Translations under genes and position numbers: made by a program
Source: Pseudocitrobacter corydidari
GTDB taxonomy: Bacteria > Pseudomonadota > Gammaproteobacteria > Enterobacterales > Enterobacteriaceae
Direction of reading: 5' to 3'
DNA: 64,000 nt
Assembly (NCBI RefSeq): GCF_021172065.1
Contig: NZ_CP087880.1
Coordinates: forward strand, 1,588,583-1,652,582
The notes under the pieces: model-generated
The model's database searches: none
Told to the model about the DNA's origin: nothing
Seen by the model: only the letters and a program-made list of their open reading frames with translations
Shown here: in pieces, positions 20,139-29,792 of the stretch
Position numbering within the stretch: position 1 is the first letter of the stretch
Layout of the letters: each line of letters begins with the position of its first letter

Positions 20139-21023
20139 TTAACCGTTGCTGCGGCTTCCCCCGCCACGACGCGGGTTACTGACCTGGCTGTGACGCTTCA
20201 CCGCACGGCGAATCTGATTCGCTTTCATGCGACGTCTGTCTTTCTCAACCGCCACTTTTGATGCGGTTTCTGGCGGTAGCTCAACCAGTTCACGCAGGTA
20301 GTTGGTCTGCGCCAGATCCAGTTCAGTATAGCCACCGCGCGGCAGGCCTTTTGGCAGCGGGATATCGCCGTAGCGAACGCGGATAAGACGGCTAACCTGC
20401 ACGCCCACCGCTTCCCACAGACGGCGCACTTCGCGGTTACGGCCTTCCGTCAGGGTTACGTTGTACCACTGGTTGATGCCTTCCCCACCGGTAAACTTGA
20501 TGGTTTTAAACGCCGCCGGGCCATCTTCCAACTGTACGCCGCGAGAAAGCTCGCGCACTTTGCTGTCATCAATTTGGCCGAACACGCGCACGGCGTATTC
20601 ACGCTCAACTTCGCGGCTCGGATGCATCAGGCGGTTTGCCAGCTCACCGTCGGTGGTGAACAGCAGCAGACCGCAGGTGTTCACATCCAGACGACCGACG
20701 GCAATCCAGCGCGCGCCGCGCAGTTTTGGCAGACGATCGAATACGGTTGGGCGACCTTCAGGGTCGTTTCGCGTACAGAGTTCACCTTCCGGCTTGTAGT
20801 AAGCCAGAACGCGACAAATTTGTTCGACGGACTCTTTAACGGAAATCAAATGACCATCAATACGAATTTTCAGGCCAGGGATCACTTCAACACGATCGCC
20901 AAGTTTGGCAATTTTGCCGTCGACGCTCACGCGCCCCGCTTCAATAATCGCTTCGATTTCACGACGGGAGCCGTGGCCAGCACGCGCCAGCACTTTTTGC
21001 AGTTTTTCGCTTTTATCGCTCAT
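20139..21023 (-). CDS. rluB: 23S rRNA pseudouridine(2605) synthase
   Basis: Modifies U2605 of 23S rRNA. The 294-aa protein has an N-terminal S4 RNA-binding domain (about 5-60) and an RsuA/RluB catalytic domain with the nucleophilic Asp113 in [12 protein letters not shown] basic Gly/Arg/Ser-rich tail follows. The ATG at 21023 has GGAAG upstream and fits E. coli RluB. The longer frame (start 21050) is rejected. In E. coli yciQ separates rluB from yciO, but here only about 200 bp of non-coding DNA lies between them. Confidence 0.96.
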   Translation of the reverse strand: MSDKSEKLQKVLARAGHGSRREIEAIIEAGRVSVDGKIAKLGDRVEVIPGLKIRIDGHLISVKESVEQICRVLAYYKPEGELCTRNDPEGRPTVFDRLPKLRGARWIAVGRLDVNTCGLLLFTTDGELANRLMHPSREVEREYAVRVFGQIDDSKVRELSRGVQLEDGPAAFKTIKFTGGEGINQWYNVTLTEGRNREVRRLWEAVGVQVSRLIRVRYGDIPLPKGLPRGGYTELDLAQTNYLRELVELPPETASKVAVEKDRRRMKANQIRRAVKRHSQVSNPRRGGGSRSNG

Positions 21024-21132
21024 AGAGCTTCCTTCCGGTGTCGCCTTCACAGGCGTCTGGGTATACTTTCAACAACAATGCGTTGAGTTCAGAAGAACAC
21101 TAACGCATTGAAAGGTATCTTTTACACGCTAA

Positions 21133-21153
21133 ATGGCGCACCACGTGCGCCAT
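21133..21153. other. Inverted repeat between rluB and yciO
   Basis: A perfect 9-bp stem (ATGGCGCAC/GTGCGCCAT) with a CAC loop lies in the short gap where E. coli carries yciQ. It has no T run and is possibly a weak terminator after yciO. Confidence 0.4.
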
Positions 21154-21221
21154 AACAATAATTCGTGGCCGCGTATCTTACATGAATTTCTGATGAAAAG
21201 ATTCATCTGGTTTATTCACGT

Positions 21222-21842
21222 TTACAGGAACGGCTTCACATCGCCCACGCCTTCACGCAGCACCACTGGCGCGTCGTCAGTTAAATCAATGACCGTAGTC
21301 GGCTGTTGGCCCAGATAACCGCCATGAATAATCAAATCGACCACTTTTTCCAGACGATCTTTAATCTCTTCCGGATCGGATTCAGTAAATTCGCTGCCCG
21401 GTAACATCAGGGAGGTCGAAAGCATTGGCTCGCCTAATGCCTCAAGCAACGCCTGGGCGATAGGGTTAGACGGCACGCGCATGCCGATGGTTTTACGCTT
21501 TTCCTGTAACAGACGGCGCGGCACCTCTTTCGTCCCTTTCAGGATGAAGGTGTAATTGCCCGGCGTGTTGTTTTTCATCAGGCGAAACGCCACGTTATCG
21601 ACGTAAGAATAGGTCGACAGTTCGGACAAGTCGCGGCACATCAGCGTGAAGTTGTGGCCATCTGGCAGATGACGAATACGACAGATGCGTTCCATCGCGC
21701 CTTTATCTTCAATTTTGCAGCCCAGCGCATAGCCGGAATCGGTTGGGTAGACAATCACCCCACCTTTGCGCACGATCTCAACCGCCTGGTTAATCAGTCG
21801 CGCCTGCGGGTTATCCGGGTGGATGTAAAAAAACTGACTCAT
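21222..21842 (-). CDS. yciO: YrdC/Sua5-family protein YciO
   Basis: A 206-aa paralogue of the threonylcarbamoyl-AMP synthase TsaC/Sua5, with the family's KxR and SxN-type surface (GGVIVYPTDSGYALGCKI, MERICRIR, KTIGMRVPSNP, MLSTSLMLPGSEFT). Its own role is less certain than that of TsaC. The start overlaps the stop of rnm by 4 bp (ATGA), so rnm-yciO is an operon transcribed away from trp. The C-terminal segment (VVLREGVGDVKPFL) is intact. Confidence 0.94.
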   Translation of the reverse strand: MSQFFYIHPDNPQARLINQAVEIVRKGGVIVYPTDSGYALGCKIEDKGAMERICRIRHLPDGHNFTLMCRDLSELSTYSYVDNVAFRLMKNNTPGNYTFILKGTKEVPRRLLQEKRKTIGMRVPSNPIAQALLEALGEPMLSTSLMLPGSEFTESDPEEIKDRLEKVVDLIIHGGYLGQQPTTVIDLTDDAPVVLREGVGDVKPFL

Positions 21843-22720
21843 ACTTCCCTCTCAGTAGAATTCTGTGGCGTCTCGAAGCGTTGCCAGATGCCCTCTACCC
21901 CGGCGGGTAGCCACAGCTTACGGCCCAGTTCTATCCATGGGCAGGGTTGATGAAAATCAGAACCCTGCGAGGCCAGTAACGCATATTCTCGGGCATAGGT
22001 TGCAAGCTGAGCGCGCTCGTGTGGCGCCTGCTGGCACTGCGCGACTTCCATCGCATCGCCACCCTGTTCACTGAAGTGGGCCAGCAATCTTTTTAGCCAC
22101 TTGGCAGACAGGTTGTAACGAGCCGGATGGGCCATTACCGCCACGCCGCCTGAATGATGAATGACATCAATAGCTTCCCTTATTGTACACCACTGTGGCG
22201 GAACGTATCCCGTTTTCCCGCGCGCGAGATATTTTTTAAACACATCGCCAATGGTGTTCGCTTTCCCCTGCTCCACCAGGAAACGGGCGAAATGCCCGCG
22301 CGTTACCGCACCGCCGTCGGCCAGTCGCTGTGCGCCTTCCAGCGCGCCGGGAATATGCGCTTTCTCAAGACGCTCGGCAATCATCGCCGCCCGCTCGTTG
22401 CGGCGCGCTTTTTGCTGATTCAGAAAGGCGGTTAAGGCCGGATGCGCAATATCAATATTCAGGCCGACAATATGAATTTCGTGATTTTCCCACAGCGTCG
22501 AAATCTCAACGCCGGTAATTAAGTTCAGCGCCAGCCCGGCGCGCGCAATCTCTGCCTGCGCCAGAGGGATGCCATCGACAGTGTCGTGATCGGTGATCGC
22601 CAGCGTACCTACGCGCATTTCTCCGGCGCGATGCACCAGCGCTTCCGGCGTCAATCGACCATCAGAGGCGGTGGTATGGCTGTGAAGATCGTAAATCACT
22701 GCGTATGTTGTGTCGCTCAA
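21839..22720 (-). CDS. rnm: PHP-domain 5'-3' exoribonuclease (RNase AM)
   Basis: Formerly yciV/trpH. A PHP-family phosphoesterase that trims the 5' ends of rRNA precursors in E. coli and can act on 3',5'-nucleoside bisphosphates. The 293-aa product begins with the metal-binding motif DLHSHTTASDG (H13, H15, D20) and contains ITDHDT, GVEIST and MAHPARY with further metal ligands. A terminal SQGSDFH carries the last His. Divergent from the trp operon, with about 75 bp between its start and the trp promoter -35 element. Confidence 0.95.
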   Translation of the reverse strand: MSDTTYAVIYDLHSHTTASDGRLTPEALVHRAGEMRVGTLAITDHDTVDGIPLAQAEIARAGLALNLITGVEISTLWENHEIHIVGLNIDIAHPALTAFLNQQKARRNERAAMIAERLEKAHIPGALEGAQRLADGGAVTRGHFARFLVEQGKANTIGDVFKKYLARGKTGYVPPQWCTIREAIDVIHHSGGVAVMAHPARYNLSAKWLKRLLAHFSEQGGDAMEVAQCQQAPHERAQLATYAREYALLASQGSDFHQPCPWIELGRKLWLPAGVEGIWQRFETPQNSTEREV

Positions 22721-22796
22721 AACGGCTCCCGTTGGGCTAATATTCGTATAAGACGGCTCATCATAACGTTTACTGAGGAATTTCTAAAATAAGGGG

Positions 22797-22831
22797 TTGA
22801 CTTTGACTCATCGAACTAGTTAACTAGTACG
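22797..22831 (+). promoter_or_regulatory. trp promoter and TrpR operator
   Basis: A -35 TTGACT (22797-22802), a 17-bp spacer and a -10 TTAACT (22820-22825) line up base for base with the E. coli trp promoter. The TrpR operator CGAACTAGTTAACTAGTACG (22812-22831) covers the -10 element, so tryptophan-bound TrpR would block RNA polymerase. Confidence 0.95.
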
Positions 22832-22859
22832 CAAGTTCACTTAAGCAAGGTATCGGCAA

Positions 22860-22910
22860 ATGAAGACGAAAATCAATGTACTGCATGGTTGGTGGCGCAC
22901 TCCCAGATAA
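22860..22910 (+). CDS. trpL: trp operon leader peptide
   Basis: A 16-residue peptide MKTKINVLHGWWRTPR with the tandem Trp codons that sense charged tRNA-Trp. An AAGG ribosome site lies upstream of the ATG at 22860. It is two residues longer than the E. coli leader but keeps the GWWRT core. Ribosome stalling at the Trp pair decides between antiterminator and terminator hairpins downstream. Confidence 0.95.
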   Translation: MKTKINVLHGWWRTPR

Positions 22911-22952
22911 CGGGCAGTGTCATCACGTCTGCATTATGCAAACAGATACCCG

Positions 22953-22976
22953 GCCCGCCACTGAGCGGGCTTTTTA
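22953..22976 (+). terminator. trp attenuator
   Basis: Stem GCCCGC/GCGGGC (22953-22958 with 22965-22970) followed by TTTTTATT, located between trpL and trpE. This is the 3:4 terminator of the attenuation mechanism. Confidence 0.93.
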
Positions 22977-23012
22977 TTGAACACTTATTTTACAGAACAG
23001 GCGAAACAAACA

Positions 23013-24575
23013 ATGCAAACACCAAAACCAACGCTTGAACTTCTGACCAGTGACGCGATTTATCGTGAAAACCCCACCGCGCTGTTTCATCAGTTATGCG
23101 GTTCACGCCCGGCGACGTTGCTGCTGGAATCTGCGGATATCGACAGTAAAAACGATTTAAAAAGTCTGCTGCTGGTCGACAGTGCGCTGCGTATTACCGC
23201 ACTCGGTGACACTGTCACCATTCAGGCATTAACCGACAACGGCGCGTCCCTGCTGCCGCTGCTCGATGCGGCGCTGCCTGCGGGCGTTGACAACCAGCAT
23301 CAGGCCAGCGGCCGCGTGCTGACGTTCCCGGCGGTCAGCCAATTGCTGGATGAAGATGCGCGTCTGTGTTCACTTTCTGTATTTGACGCGTTCCGCCTGC
23401 TGCAAACGCTGGTGACGCTGCCAGAAGACGAACGCGATGCAATGTTCTTTGGCGGGCTGTTCGCTTATGACCTGGTGGCCGGTTTTGAAGACCTGCCAAC
23501 GCTTGAGAGCGACACCTCCTGCCCGGACTACTGCTTCTACCTGGCGGAAACCCTGCTGGTGATTGACCACCAGACCAAAAACACGCGCATTCAGGCCAGC
23601 CTGTTCACCTCATCATTAAGCGAAAAAGACCGTCTGCTGCAACGCATTGCCGAGCTGCGTCAACAACTGAACGAGCCGCCTGCGGCTCTGCCGGTGGAAA
23701 CCGTTGAACAGATGCGCTGCGAGACCAACCAAAGCGATGAAGAGTACGGTGATGTGGTGCGCAAAATGCAAAAGGCGATTCGCGCCGGGGAAATTTTCCA
23801 GGTGGTGCCGTCTCGCCGCTTCTCTCTGCCCTGCCCGTCGCCGCTGGCCGCTTATGATGTTCTGAAAAAGAGCAACCCAAGCCCGTATATGTTCTTCATG
23901 CAGGATAACGATTTCACCCTGTTCGGCGCTTCACCGGAAAGCTCGTTGAAATATGAAGCCGCCAGCCGCCAGATTGAGATCTACCCGATTGCCGGTACCC
24001 GCCCACGCGGTCGCCGCGCAGACGGTTCTCTGGACCGCGACCTTGATAGCCGCATTGAGCTGGAGATGCGTACCGACCATAAAGAACTGTCGGAGCATCT
24101 GATGCTGGTTGACCTCGCGCGTAATGACCTGGCGCGCATTTGTACACCGGGTAGCCGCTATGTGGCGGACCTCACCAAAGTTGACCGTTACTCCTTCGTA
24201 ATGCATCTGGTTTCTCGCGTTGTCGGCGAACTGCGTAAAGATCTCGACGTGCTGCACGCCTATCGCGCCTGCATGAACATGGGCACCCTGAGCGGCGCAC
24301 CAAAAGTTCGCGCGATGCAGCTTATCGCCGCCGCAGAAGGCAAGCGTCGCGGCAGCTACGGCGGCGCGGTTGGTTACTTCACCGCTCACGGCGATCTGGA
24401 CACCTGCATTGTGATCCGCTCCGCCTTCGTTGAAAACGGCGTCGCCACCGTTCAGGCTGGCGCAGGCGTGGTACTGGATTCTGTTCCCCAGTCCGAAGCC
24501 GATGAAACACGTAATAAAGCACGCGCGGTATTGCGCGCTATCGCGACCGCACACCACGCACAGGAGATTTTCTGA
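23013..24575 (+). CDS. trpE: Anthranilate synthase component I
   Basis: Converts chorismate and ammonia or glutamine-derived ammonia to anthranilate, the first step of tryptophan synthesis, in complex with TrpD. 520 aa. The N-terminal LLES element belongs to the Trp feedback site, and the chorismate-binding domain includes PIAGTRPRG, [24 protein letters not shown] and [12 protein letters not shown]. The ATG at 23013 matches E. coli, and the upstream in-frame extension overlaps the attenuator T tract and is rejected. It overlaps trpD (TGATG). Confidence 0.98.
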   Translation: MQTPKPTLELLTSDAIYRENPTALFHQLCGSRPATLLLESADIDSKNDLKSLLLVDSALRITALGDTVTIQALTDNGASLLPLLDAALPAGVDNQHQASGRVLTFPAVSQLLDEDARLCSLSVFDAFRLLQTLVTLPEDERDAMFFGGLFAYDLVAGFEDLPTLESDTSCPDYCFYLAETLLVIDHQTKNTRIQASLFTSSLSEKDRLLQRIAELRQQLNEPPAALPVETVEQMRCETNQSDEEYGDVVRKMQKAIRAGEIFQVVPSRRFSLPCPSPLAAYDVLKKSNPSPYMFFMQDNDFTLFGASPESSLKYEAASRQIEIYPIAGTRPRGRRADGSLDRDLDSRIELEMRTDHKELSEHLMLVDLARNDLARICTPGSRYVADLTKVDRYSFVMHLVSRVVGELRKDLDVLHAYRACMNMGTLSGAPKVRAMQLIAAAEGKRRGSYGGAVGYFTAHGDLDTCIVIRSAFVENGVATVQAGAGVVLDSVPQSEADETRNKARAVLRAIATAHHAQEIF

Positions 24576-26170
24576 TGGCTGACATTCTGCTGCTCGATAA
24601 TATCGACTCATTCACCTATAACCTTGCAGATCAGCTACGCGCCAACGGTCACAACGTGGTGATTTATCGCAACCATGTGCCCGCTCAAACGTTAATTGAA
24701 CGTCTGGGCACCATGAAAAACCCGGTGCTGATGCTCTCGCCAGGCCCTGGCGCGCCGTCCGAAGCCGGTTGTATGCCGGAACTGTTGACCCGCATGCGTG
24801 GCAAGTTGCCGATTATCGGTATCTGCCTCGGACATCAGGCGATTGTCGAAGCCTATGGCGGCTACGTTGGTCAGGCAGGTGAAATCCTGCACGGGAAAGC
24901 GTCAAGCATTGAACACGACGGCCAGGCAATGTTTGCCGGGCTGAGCAACCCGCTGCCGGTCGCCCGCTACCACTCGCTGGTCGGCAGCAATATTCCCGCG
25001 GGCTTAACCATTAACGCGCACTTTAACGGCATGGTGATGGCGGTTCGCCACGATGCGGATCGCGTGTGTGGTTTCCAGTTCCACCCGGAATCGATTCTGA
25101 CCACGCAGGGCGCACGCCTGCTGGAACAAACCCTTGCATGGGCGCTGCAAAAACTAGAGCAGACCAACACCCTGCAACCGATTCTGGAAAAACTGTATCA
25201 GGCGCAAACCCTGACGCAACAGGAGAGCCACCAGCTATTTTCTGCCGTGGTTCGCGGTGAAGTGAAGCCGGAGCAGCTGGCTGCCGCGCTGGTCAGCATG
25301 AAAATTCGCGGTGAGAGCCCGATTGAAATCGCCGGGGCGGCCACCGCATTACTGGAAAACGCCGCGCCGTTCCCACGCCCGGATTATCCGTTTGCCGATA
25401 TTGTCGGCACCGGCGGCGACGGCAGCAACAGTATCAATATCTCGACCGCCAGCGCTTTTGTCGCGGCGGCCTGTGGGTTGAAAGTGGCGAAGCACGGTAA
25501 CCGTAGCGTCTCCAGTAAATCCGGATCATCGGACTTACTGGCAGCATTCGGCATCAATCTGGATATGAATGCTGATAAGTCGCGAAAAGCACTGGATGAA
25601 CTGGGCGTATGCTTCCTGTTCGCACCGAAATACCACACCGGGTTCCGATATGCGATGCCGGTTCGCCAGCAGCTAAAAACCCGTACGCTGTTTAACGTGC
25701 TGGGGCCGCTGATTAACCCGGCGCATCCGCCGCTGGCGTTGATTGGTGTCTACAGCCCGGAACTGGTGCTGCCGATTGCCGAAACCCTGCGCGTGCTCGG
25801 TTATCAACGCGCGGCCGTGGTACACAGCGGCGGTATGGATGAAGTTTCGCTGCATGCGCCAACCGTCGTGGCCGAGCTTAATCAGGGCGAAATTAAGAGC
25901 TATCAGCTGACCGCCGCCGACTTTGGCCTCAAGCCTTACCATCAGGAAGAGCTGGCTGGCGGCACGCCGGAAGAAAACCGTGACATTCTGACGCGCTTGT
26001 TACAAGGTAAAGGTGAGACAGCGCATGAGTCCGCCGTCGCTGCCAACGTCGCCATGTTAATGCGCCTTTATGGCCATGAAGATTTAAAAGCCAACGCACA
26101 AAAAGTACTGGATGTTCTGCGCAGCGGTGCAGCCTATGATTGCGTCACCGCATTAGCGGCAAGAGGGTAA
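24575..26170 (+). CDS. trpD: Anthranilate synthase component II / anthranilate phosphoribosyltransferase
   Basis: Fused TrpG-TrpD protein, 531 aa. The N-terminal class I glutamine amidotransferase has nucleophile C84 (GICLGHQA) and the HPES motif supplying His and Glu. It gives ammonia to TrpE. The C-terminal phosphoribosyltransferase (from about residue 200) has the glycine-rich PRPP loop [14 protein letters not shown] and adds phosphoribose to anthranilate. The fusion is typical of Enterobacteriaceae. Start coupled to the trpE stop. Confidence 0.98.
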   Translation: MADILLLDNIDSFTYNLADQLRANGHNVVIYRNHVPAQTLIERLGTMKNPVLMLSPGPGAPSEAGCMPELLTRMRGKLPIIGICLGHQAIVEAYGGYVGQAGEILHGKASSIEHDGQAMFAGLSNPLPVARYHSLVGSNIPAGLTINAHFNGMVMAVRHDADRVCGFQFHPESILTTQGARLLEQTLAWALQKLEQTNTLQPILEKLYQAQTLTQQESHQLFSAVVRGEVKPEQLAAALVSMKIRGESPIEIAGAATALLENAAPFPRPDYPFADIVGTGGDGSNSINISTASAFVAAACGLKVAKHGNRSVSSKSGSSDLLAAFGINLDMNADKSRKALDELGVCFLFAPKYHTGFRYAMPVRQQLKTRTLFNVLGPLINPAHPPLALIGVYSPELVLPIAETLRVLGYQRAAVVHSGGMDEVSLHAPTVVAELNQGEIKSYQLTAADFGLKPYHQEELAGGTPEENRDILTRLLQGKGETAHESAVAANVAMLMRLYGHEDLKANAQKVLDVLRSGAAYDCVTALAARG

Positions 26171-26173
26171 AAA

Positions 26174-27532
26174 ATGCAGACCGTATTAGCAAAAATCGTA
26201 GCCGATAAAGCGATTTGGGTAGAAGCACGTAAACAACAACAACCGTTAGCCACGTTCCAGAATGATGTTCAGCCTACGCAGCGTAGTTTCTACGATGCGC
26301 TGCGCGGTACACGCACCGCCTTTATTCTGGAGTGTAAAAAAGCCTCTCCGTCGAAGGGCGTCATCCGTGATGATTTCGACCCTGCGCGTATTGCAGGTGT
26401 CTATAAGCATTATGCATCGGCTATTTCCGTGTTAACCGATGAGAAATATTTCCAGGGTAATTTTGAGTTTTTACCTATCGTCAGCAAAATCGCTCACCAG
26501 CCGATTCTGTGTAAGGACTTCATTATCGATCCTTACCAGATTTACCTGGCGCGTTTTTACCAGGCCGATGCCTGTCTGCTGATGCTCTCAGTCCTTGATG
26601 ATGAACAGTATCGCCAGCTCGCCGCCGTCGCCCACAGCCTGAAAATGGGCGTGCTGACGGAAGTGAGTAATGAAGAAGAGCTGGAACGCGCGATTGCGCT
26701 GGGTGCAAAAGTGGTCGGAATCAACAACCGCGACCTGCGCGACCTCTCTATCGACCTGAACCGTACCCGCCAGCTCGCACCGCGTTTGGGCCATGACGTA
26801 ACGGTGATCAGCGAATCGGGGATTAACACCTATGCCCAGGTACGCGAGTTAAGCCACTTTGCCAACGGCTTCCTGATTGGCTCTGCGCTGATGTCGCACG
26901 ACGATCTGAATACGGCAGTCCGCCGCGTGCTGCTGGGCGAAAATAAAGTCTGCGGGCTGACCCGTCCTCAGGATGCACAGGCCGCCCATGAAGCCGGGGC
27001 CATTTACGGCGGGCTGATTTTTGTCGCCACCTCGCCTCGCGCCGTGACGACTGAGCAGGCGCGCGAAGTCATGGCCTCCGCGCCTTTGAATTACGTCGGC
27101 GTCTTCCGTAATGCACCGGTGCAGGATGTTGTCGCCCGCGCGACGGAACTCTCACTCGCCGCCGTCCAGTTGCATGGCGATGAAGACCAAGCCTATATCG
27201 ACGCCCTGCGTGAGCAACTTCCCGCGACAGTGCAAATCTGGAAAGCCCTCAGCGTGGGCGAAACCCTGCCCGCGCGAAATCTGAATCACGTAGATAAATA
27301 CGTATTCGATAACGGCCAGGGCGGTACCGGTCAACGTTTCGACTGGTCGCTGTTGCAGGGCCACGATCTCAGCAACGTGATTCTGGCAGGTGGATTAGGC
27401 GCAGATAACTGCGTAGAGGCAGCCAAAAGCGGCTGCGCCGGGCTGGATTTCAATTCAGGTGTAGAGTCGCAACCGGGTGTAAAAGATGCCAGCAAACTGG
27501 CCTCGGTTTTCCAGACACTGCGCGCATATTAA
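26174..27532 (+). CDS. trpC: Indole-3-glycerol phosphate synthase / phosphoribosylanthranilate isomerase
   Basis: Bifunctional TrpC-TrpF fusion of two TIM barrels, 452 aa. The N-terminal half is IGPS (FILECKKASPSKG with the catalytic Lys and Glu, then CKDFIID and SESGI). The C-terminal half from about 255 is PRAI (KVCGLTRPQDA, QLHGDED, LAGGLGADN). It catalyses the isomerisation of phosphoribosylanthranilate and ring closure to indole-3-glycerol phosphate. Three bases after trpD. Length as in E. coli. Confidence 0.98.
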   Translation: MQTVLAKIVADKAIWVEARKQQQPLATFQNDVQPTQRSFYDALRGTRTAFILECKKASPSKGVIRDDFDPARIAGVYKHYASAISVLTDEKYFQGNFEFLPIVSKIAHQPILCKDFIIDPYQIYLARFYQADACLLMLSVLDDEQYRQLAAVAHSLKMGVLTEVSNEEELERAIALGAKVVGINNRDLRDLSIDLNRTRQLAPRLGHDVTVISESGINTYAQVRELSHFANGFLIGSALMSHDDLNTAVRRVLLGENKVCGLTRPQDAQAAHEAGAIYGGLIFVATSPRAVTTEQAREVMASAPLNYVGVFRNAPVQDVVARATELSLAAVQLHGDEDQAYIDALREQLPATVQIWKALSVGETLPARNLNHVDKYVFDNGQGGTGQRFDWSLLQGHDLSNVILAGGLGADNCVEAAKSGCAGLDFNSGVESQPGVKDASKLASVFQTLRAY

Positions 27533-27550
27533 GGTATGAAAGGAGCAACA

Positions 27551-28744
27551 ATGAGCACGTTACTTAACCCCTATTTCGGCGAGTTTGGTGGAATGTACGT
27601 TCCGCAAATCCTGATGCCTGCGCTGCGTCAACTGGAAGAAGCCTTCGTCAGCGCACAAAAAGATCCGGCATTTCAGGCGGAGTTTACCGACCTGCTGAAA
27701 AACTACGCGGGTCGCCCGACTGCGCTGACCAAATGCCGTAACTTAACAGCGGGTACCAAAACCACGCTGTACCTGAAGCGTGAAGATCTGCTGCACGGCG
27801 GCGCGCACAAAACCAACCAGGTGCTGGGCCAGGCATTACTGGCTAAACGCATGGGTAAAACCGAAATCATCGCCGAGACCGGGGCGGGTCAGCATGGTGT
27901 GGCATCGGCGCTCGCCTGTGCCTTGCTTGGTCTGAAGTGCCGCATCTACATGGGTGCGAAAGATATTGAACGCCAGTCACCGAACGTTTTTCGTATGCGT
28001 TTGATGGGCGCGGAAGTGATTGCAGTGCACAGTGGTTCAGCCACGCTGAAAGATGCCTGTAACGAAGCGCTGCGCGACTGGTCTGGTAGCTACGAAACCG
28101 CGCACTATATGCTCGGCACAGCGGCAGGCCCGCACCCGTTCCCGACCATCGTGCGTGAATTCCAGCGCATGATTGGCGAAGAAACCAAAGTTCAGGTGCT
28201 GGAAAAAGAAGGTCGTCTGCCAGACGCGGTCATCGCCTGTGTGGGCGGTGGCTCCAACGCCATCGGTATGTTTGCCGATTTTATTACTGAAACCAGCGTC
28301 GGTTTGATTGGCGTTGAGCCTGCGGGCCACGGTATCGAAACTGGCGAGCACGGCGCACCGCTGAAACATGGTCGCGTCGGCATCTACTTCGGTATGAAAT
28401 CGCCGATGATGCAGACCGATGAGGGGCAGATTGAAGAATCTTACTCCATCTCTGCGGGCCTCGACTTCCCGTCTGTCGGGCCACAGCATGCGTATCTGAA
28501 CAGCATTGGCCGCGCGGAGTATGTCTCTATTACCGATAACGAGGCGCTCGACGCCTTTAAAGAACTCAGCCGTCACGAAGGGATTATCCCGGCGCTGGAG
28601 TCGTCACACGCCCTGGCGCACGCGCTGAAAATGATGCGTGAAAACCCGGAGAAAGAGCAGCTTCTGGTGGCTAACCTCTCCGGTCGCGGCGACAAAGACA
28701 TCTTCACCGTACACGATATTCTGAAAGCTCGAGGGGAAATCTGA
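27551..28744 (+). CDS. trpB: Tryptophan synthase beta chain
   Basis: PLP enzyme joining indole and serine to tryptophan, 397 aa. The PLP Lys87 is in GGAHKTNQ, the phosphate-binding GGGSNAIG loop follows, and [12 protein letters not shown] is conserved. The ATG at 27551 is preceded by AAAGGAG. An in-frame ATG 15 bases upstream is too close to that site. Its stop overlaps the trpA start (TGATG), coupling synthesis of the two subunits of the alpha2-beta2 complex. Confidence 0.98.
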   Translation: MSTLLNPYFGEFGGMYVPQILMPALRQLEEAFVSAQKDPAFQAEFTDLLKNYAGRPTALTKCRNLTAGTKTTLYLKREDLLHGGAHKTNQVLGQALLAKRMGKTEIIAETGAGQHGVASALACALLGLKCRIYMGAKDIERQSPNVFRMRLMGAEVIAVHSGSATLKDACNEALRDWSGSYETAHYMLGTAAGPHPFPTIVREFQRMIGEETKVQVLEKEGRLPDAVIACVGGGSNAIGMFADFITETSVGLIGVEPAGHGIETGEHGAPLKHGRVGIYFGMKSPMMQTDEGQIEESYSISAGLDFPSVGPQHAYLNSIGRAEYVSITDNEALDAFKELSRHEGIIPALESSHALAHALKMMRENPEKEQLLVANLSGRGDKDIFTVHDILKARGEI

Positions 28745-29553
28745 TGGAACGTTATGACAACCTGTTTGCACAACTCACCGCCCGCAAGGAAGGCGCATTT
28801 GTTCCCTTTGTCACCCTCGGCGATCCGAACCCCGAGCAATCGCTGAAGATTATCGATGCGCTGATTGAAGGCGGCGCGGACGCGCTGGAGCTGGGGATCC
28901 CCTTCTCTGACCCGCTGGCGGATGGCCCGACCATTCAGAGTGCAACGCTGCGTGCGTTCGCCTCTAACGTCACGCCGACCCAGTGCTTTGAGATGCTGGC
29001 GGCGATTCGCCAAAAACATCCGACCATGCCTATCGGCCTGTTGATGTATGCGAACCTGGTATTTAACCGCGGTATTGATGAGTTTTATGCCGAATGCGCG
29101 CGAGCGGGTGTTGATTCCGTGCTGGTCGCCGATGTGCCGGTTGAAGAGTCTGCCCCGTTCCGCCAGGCTGCACTGCGCCATAACGTAGCGCCTATCTTCA
29201 TCTGCCCGCCGAACGCCGATGACGAACTGCTGCGTCAGATTGCTTCACACGGTCGCGGTTATACCTACTTGCTTTCCCGAGCGGGCGTGACGGGAGTGGA
29301 TAGCCGCGCTGCGCTTCCCCTGCACCACCTCGTTGAAAAGCTGGCGGAATATCACGCCGCCCCTCCGTTACAGGGCTTTGGTATTTCTACGCCAGAGCAG
29401 GTGCATGCCTCAATTGAAGCCGGTGCCGCCGGGGCGATTTCCGGTTCTGCCACGGTGAAAATTATCGAGAAGAATCTTGATAAGCCCGACGTTATGCTGG
29501 CCGAGTTGAAATCCTTTGCGCAGGCAATGAAGGCCGCAACGCGCCATGCGTAG
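28744..29553 (+). CDS. trpA: Tryptophan synthase alpha chain
   Basis: Cleaves indole-3-glycerol phosphate to indole and glyceraldehyde 3-phosphate and channels the indole to TrpB. 269 aa, with catalytic E49 and D60 in [15 protein letters not shown] and the phosphate-binding GFGIST and GAISGSA loops. Last gene of the trp operon, followed by a REP unit and a terminator. Confidence 0.98.
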   Translation: MERYDNLFAQLTARKEGAFVPFVTLGDPNPEQSLKIIDALIEGGADALELGIPFSDPLADGPTIQSATLRAFASNVTPTQCFEMLAAIRQKHPTMPIGLLMYANLVFNRGIDEFYAECARAGVDSVLVADVPVEESAPFRQAALRHNVAPIFICPPNADDELLRQIASHGRGYTYLLSRAGVTGVDSRAALPLHHLVEKLAEYHAAPPLQGFGISTPEQVHASIEAGAAGAISGSATVKIIEKNLDKPDVMLAELKSFAQAMKAATRHA

Positions 29554-29559
29554 TGCTGA

Positions 29560-29591
29560 GTAGGCCGGGCAAGCGTAGCGCCCCCGGCTGA
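29560..29591 (+). repeat. REP (PU) element after trpA
   Basis: A variant of the enteric REP palindrome: GTAGGCCGGGCAAGCGTAGC followed by GCCCCCGGCTG, with the characteristic AAGCGTAGCG centre. Lies between the trpA stop and the operon terminator, where it may stabilise the transcript. Confidence 0.8.
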
Positions 29592-29596
29592 TATGC

Positions 29597-29626
29597 AAAA
29601 GCTGCCAACCGGCAGCTTTTTCTTTT
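29597..29626 (+). terminator. Intrinsic terminator of the trp operon
   Basis: Stem AAAAGCTGCC/GGCAGCTTTT with an AACC loop (29597-29620), running into a T-rich tail. Confidence 0.92.
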
Positions 29627-29663
29627 AGATGCGGAAAAAATGCAATTAACACAAAATGTAGGG

Positions 29664-29699
29664 TTGATATCTTAGATGAGAACCATTATCTTTCTCATT
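29664..29699 (+). promoter_or_regulatory. Promoter and Fur box of the RyhB-like sRNA
   Basis: A -35 TTGATA (29664-29669), a 17-bp spacer and a -10 TATCTT (29687-29692) predict a start near 29700. Overlapping the -10 is GATGAGAACCATTATC (29675-29690), which differs from the classical Fur sequence ATGATAATCATTATC at two of 15 positions, followed by TTTCTCATT. Iron-loaded Fur should repress here. Confidence 0.8.
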
Positions 29700-29792
29700 A
29701 ACGAATAGTTGAGCAAATCACTCAGGTATTCGTTACGACATTGCTCACATTGCTTCCAGTATTACTTGCCCGCTTCGTGCGGGCTTTTTTTT
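29700..29792 (+). ncRNA. ryhB: RyhB-like iron-responsive small RNA
   Basis: A predicted RNA of about 93 nt with the three-part layout of RyhB. It has a 5' stem-loop (AACGAATA at 29700-29707 pairing perfectly with TATTCGTT at 29727-29734). An unpaired core at 29735-29767 contains ACGACATTGCTCACATTGC and then TTCCAGTATTACTT, identical to E. coli RyhB as I recall it. A Rho-independent terminator (GCCCGC/GCGGGC, 29768-29784) ends in eight T residues, suited to Hfq binding. RyhB represses mRNAs of iron-using proteins when iron is scarce. The 5' arm and terminator stem differ from E. coli RyhB, and the place (trpA-dgcZ gap) differs from the yhhX-yhhY locus, so this is probably a paralogue, comparable to Salmonella RyhB-2. 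Confidence 0.85.

Noticed and set aside
23931..24611. 226-codon minus-strand frame opposite trpE/trpD
   Set aside because: Antisense to the trpE-trpD junction. Length is explained by codon bias of the sense strand.
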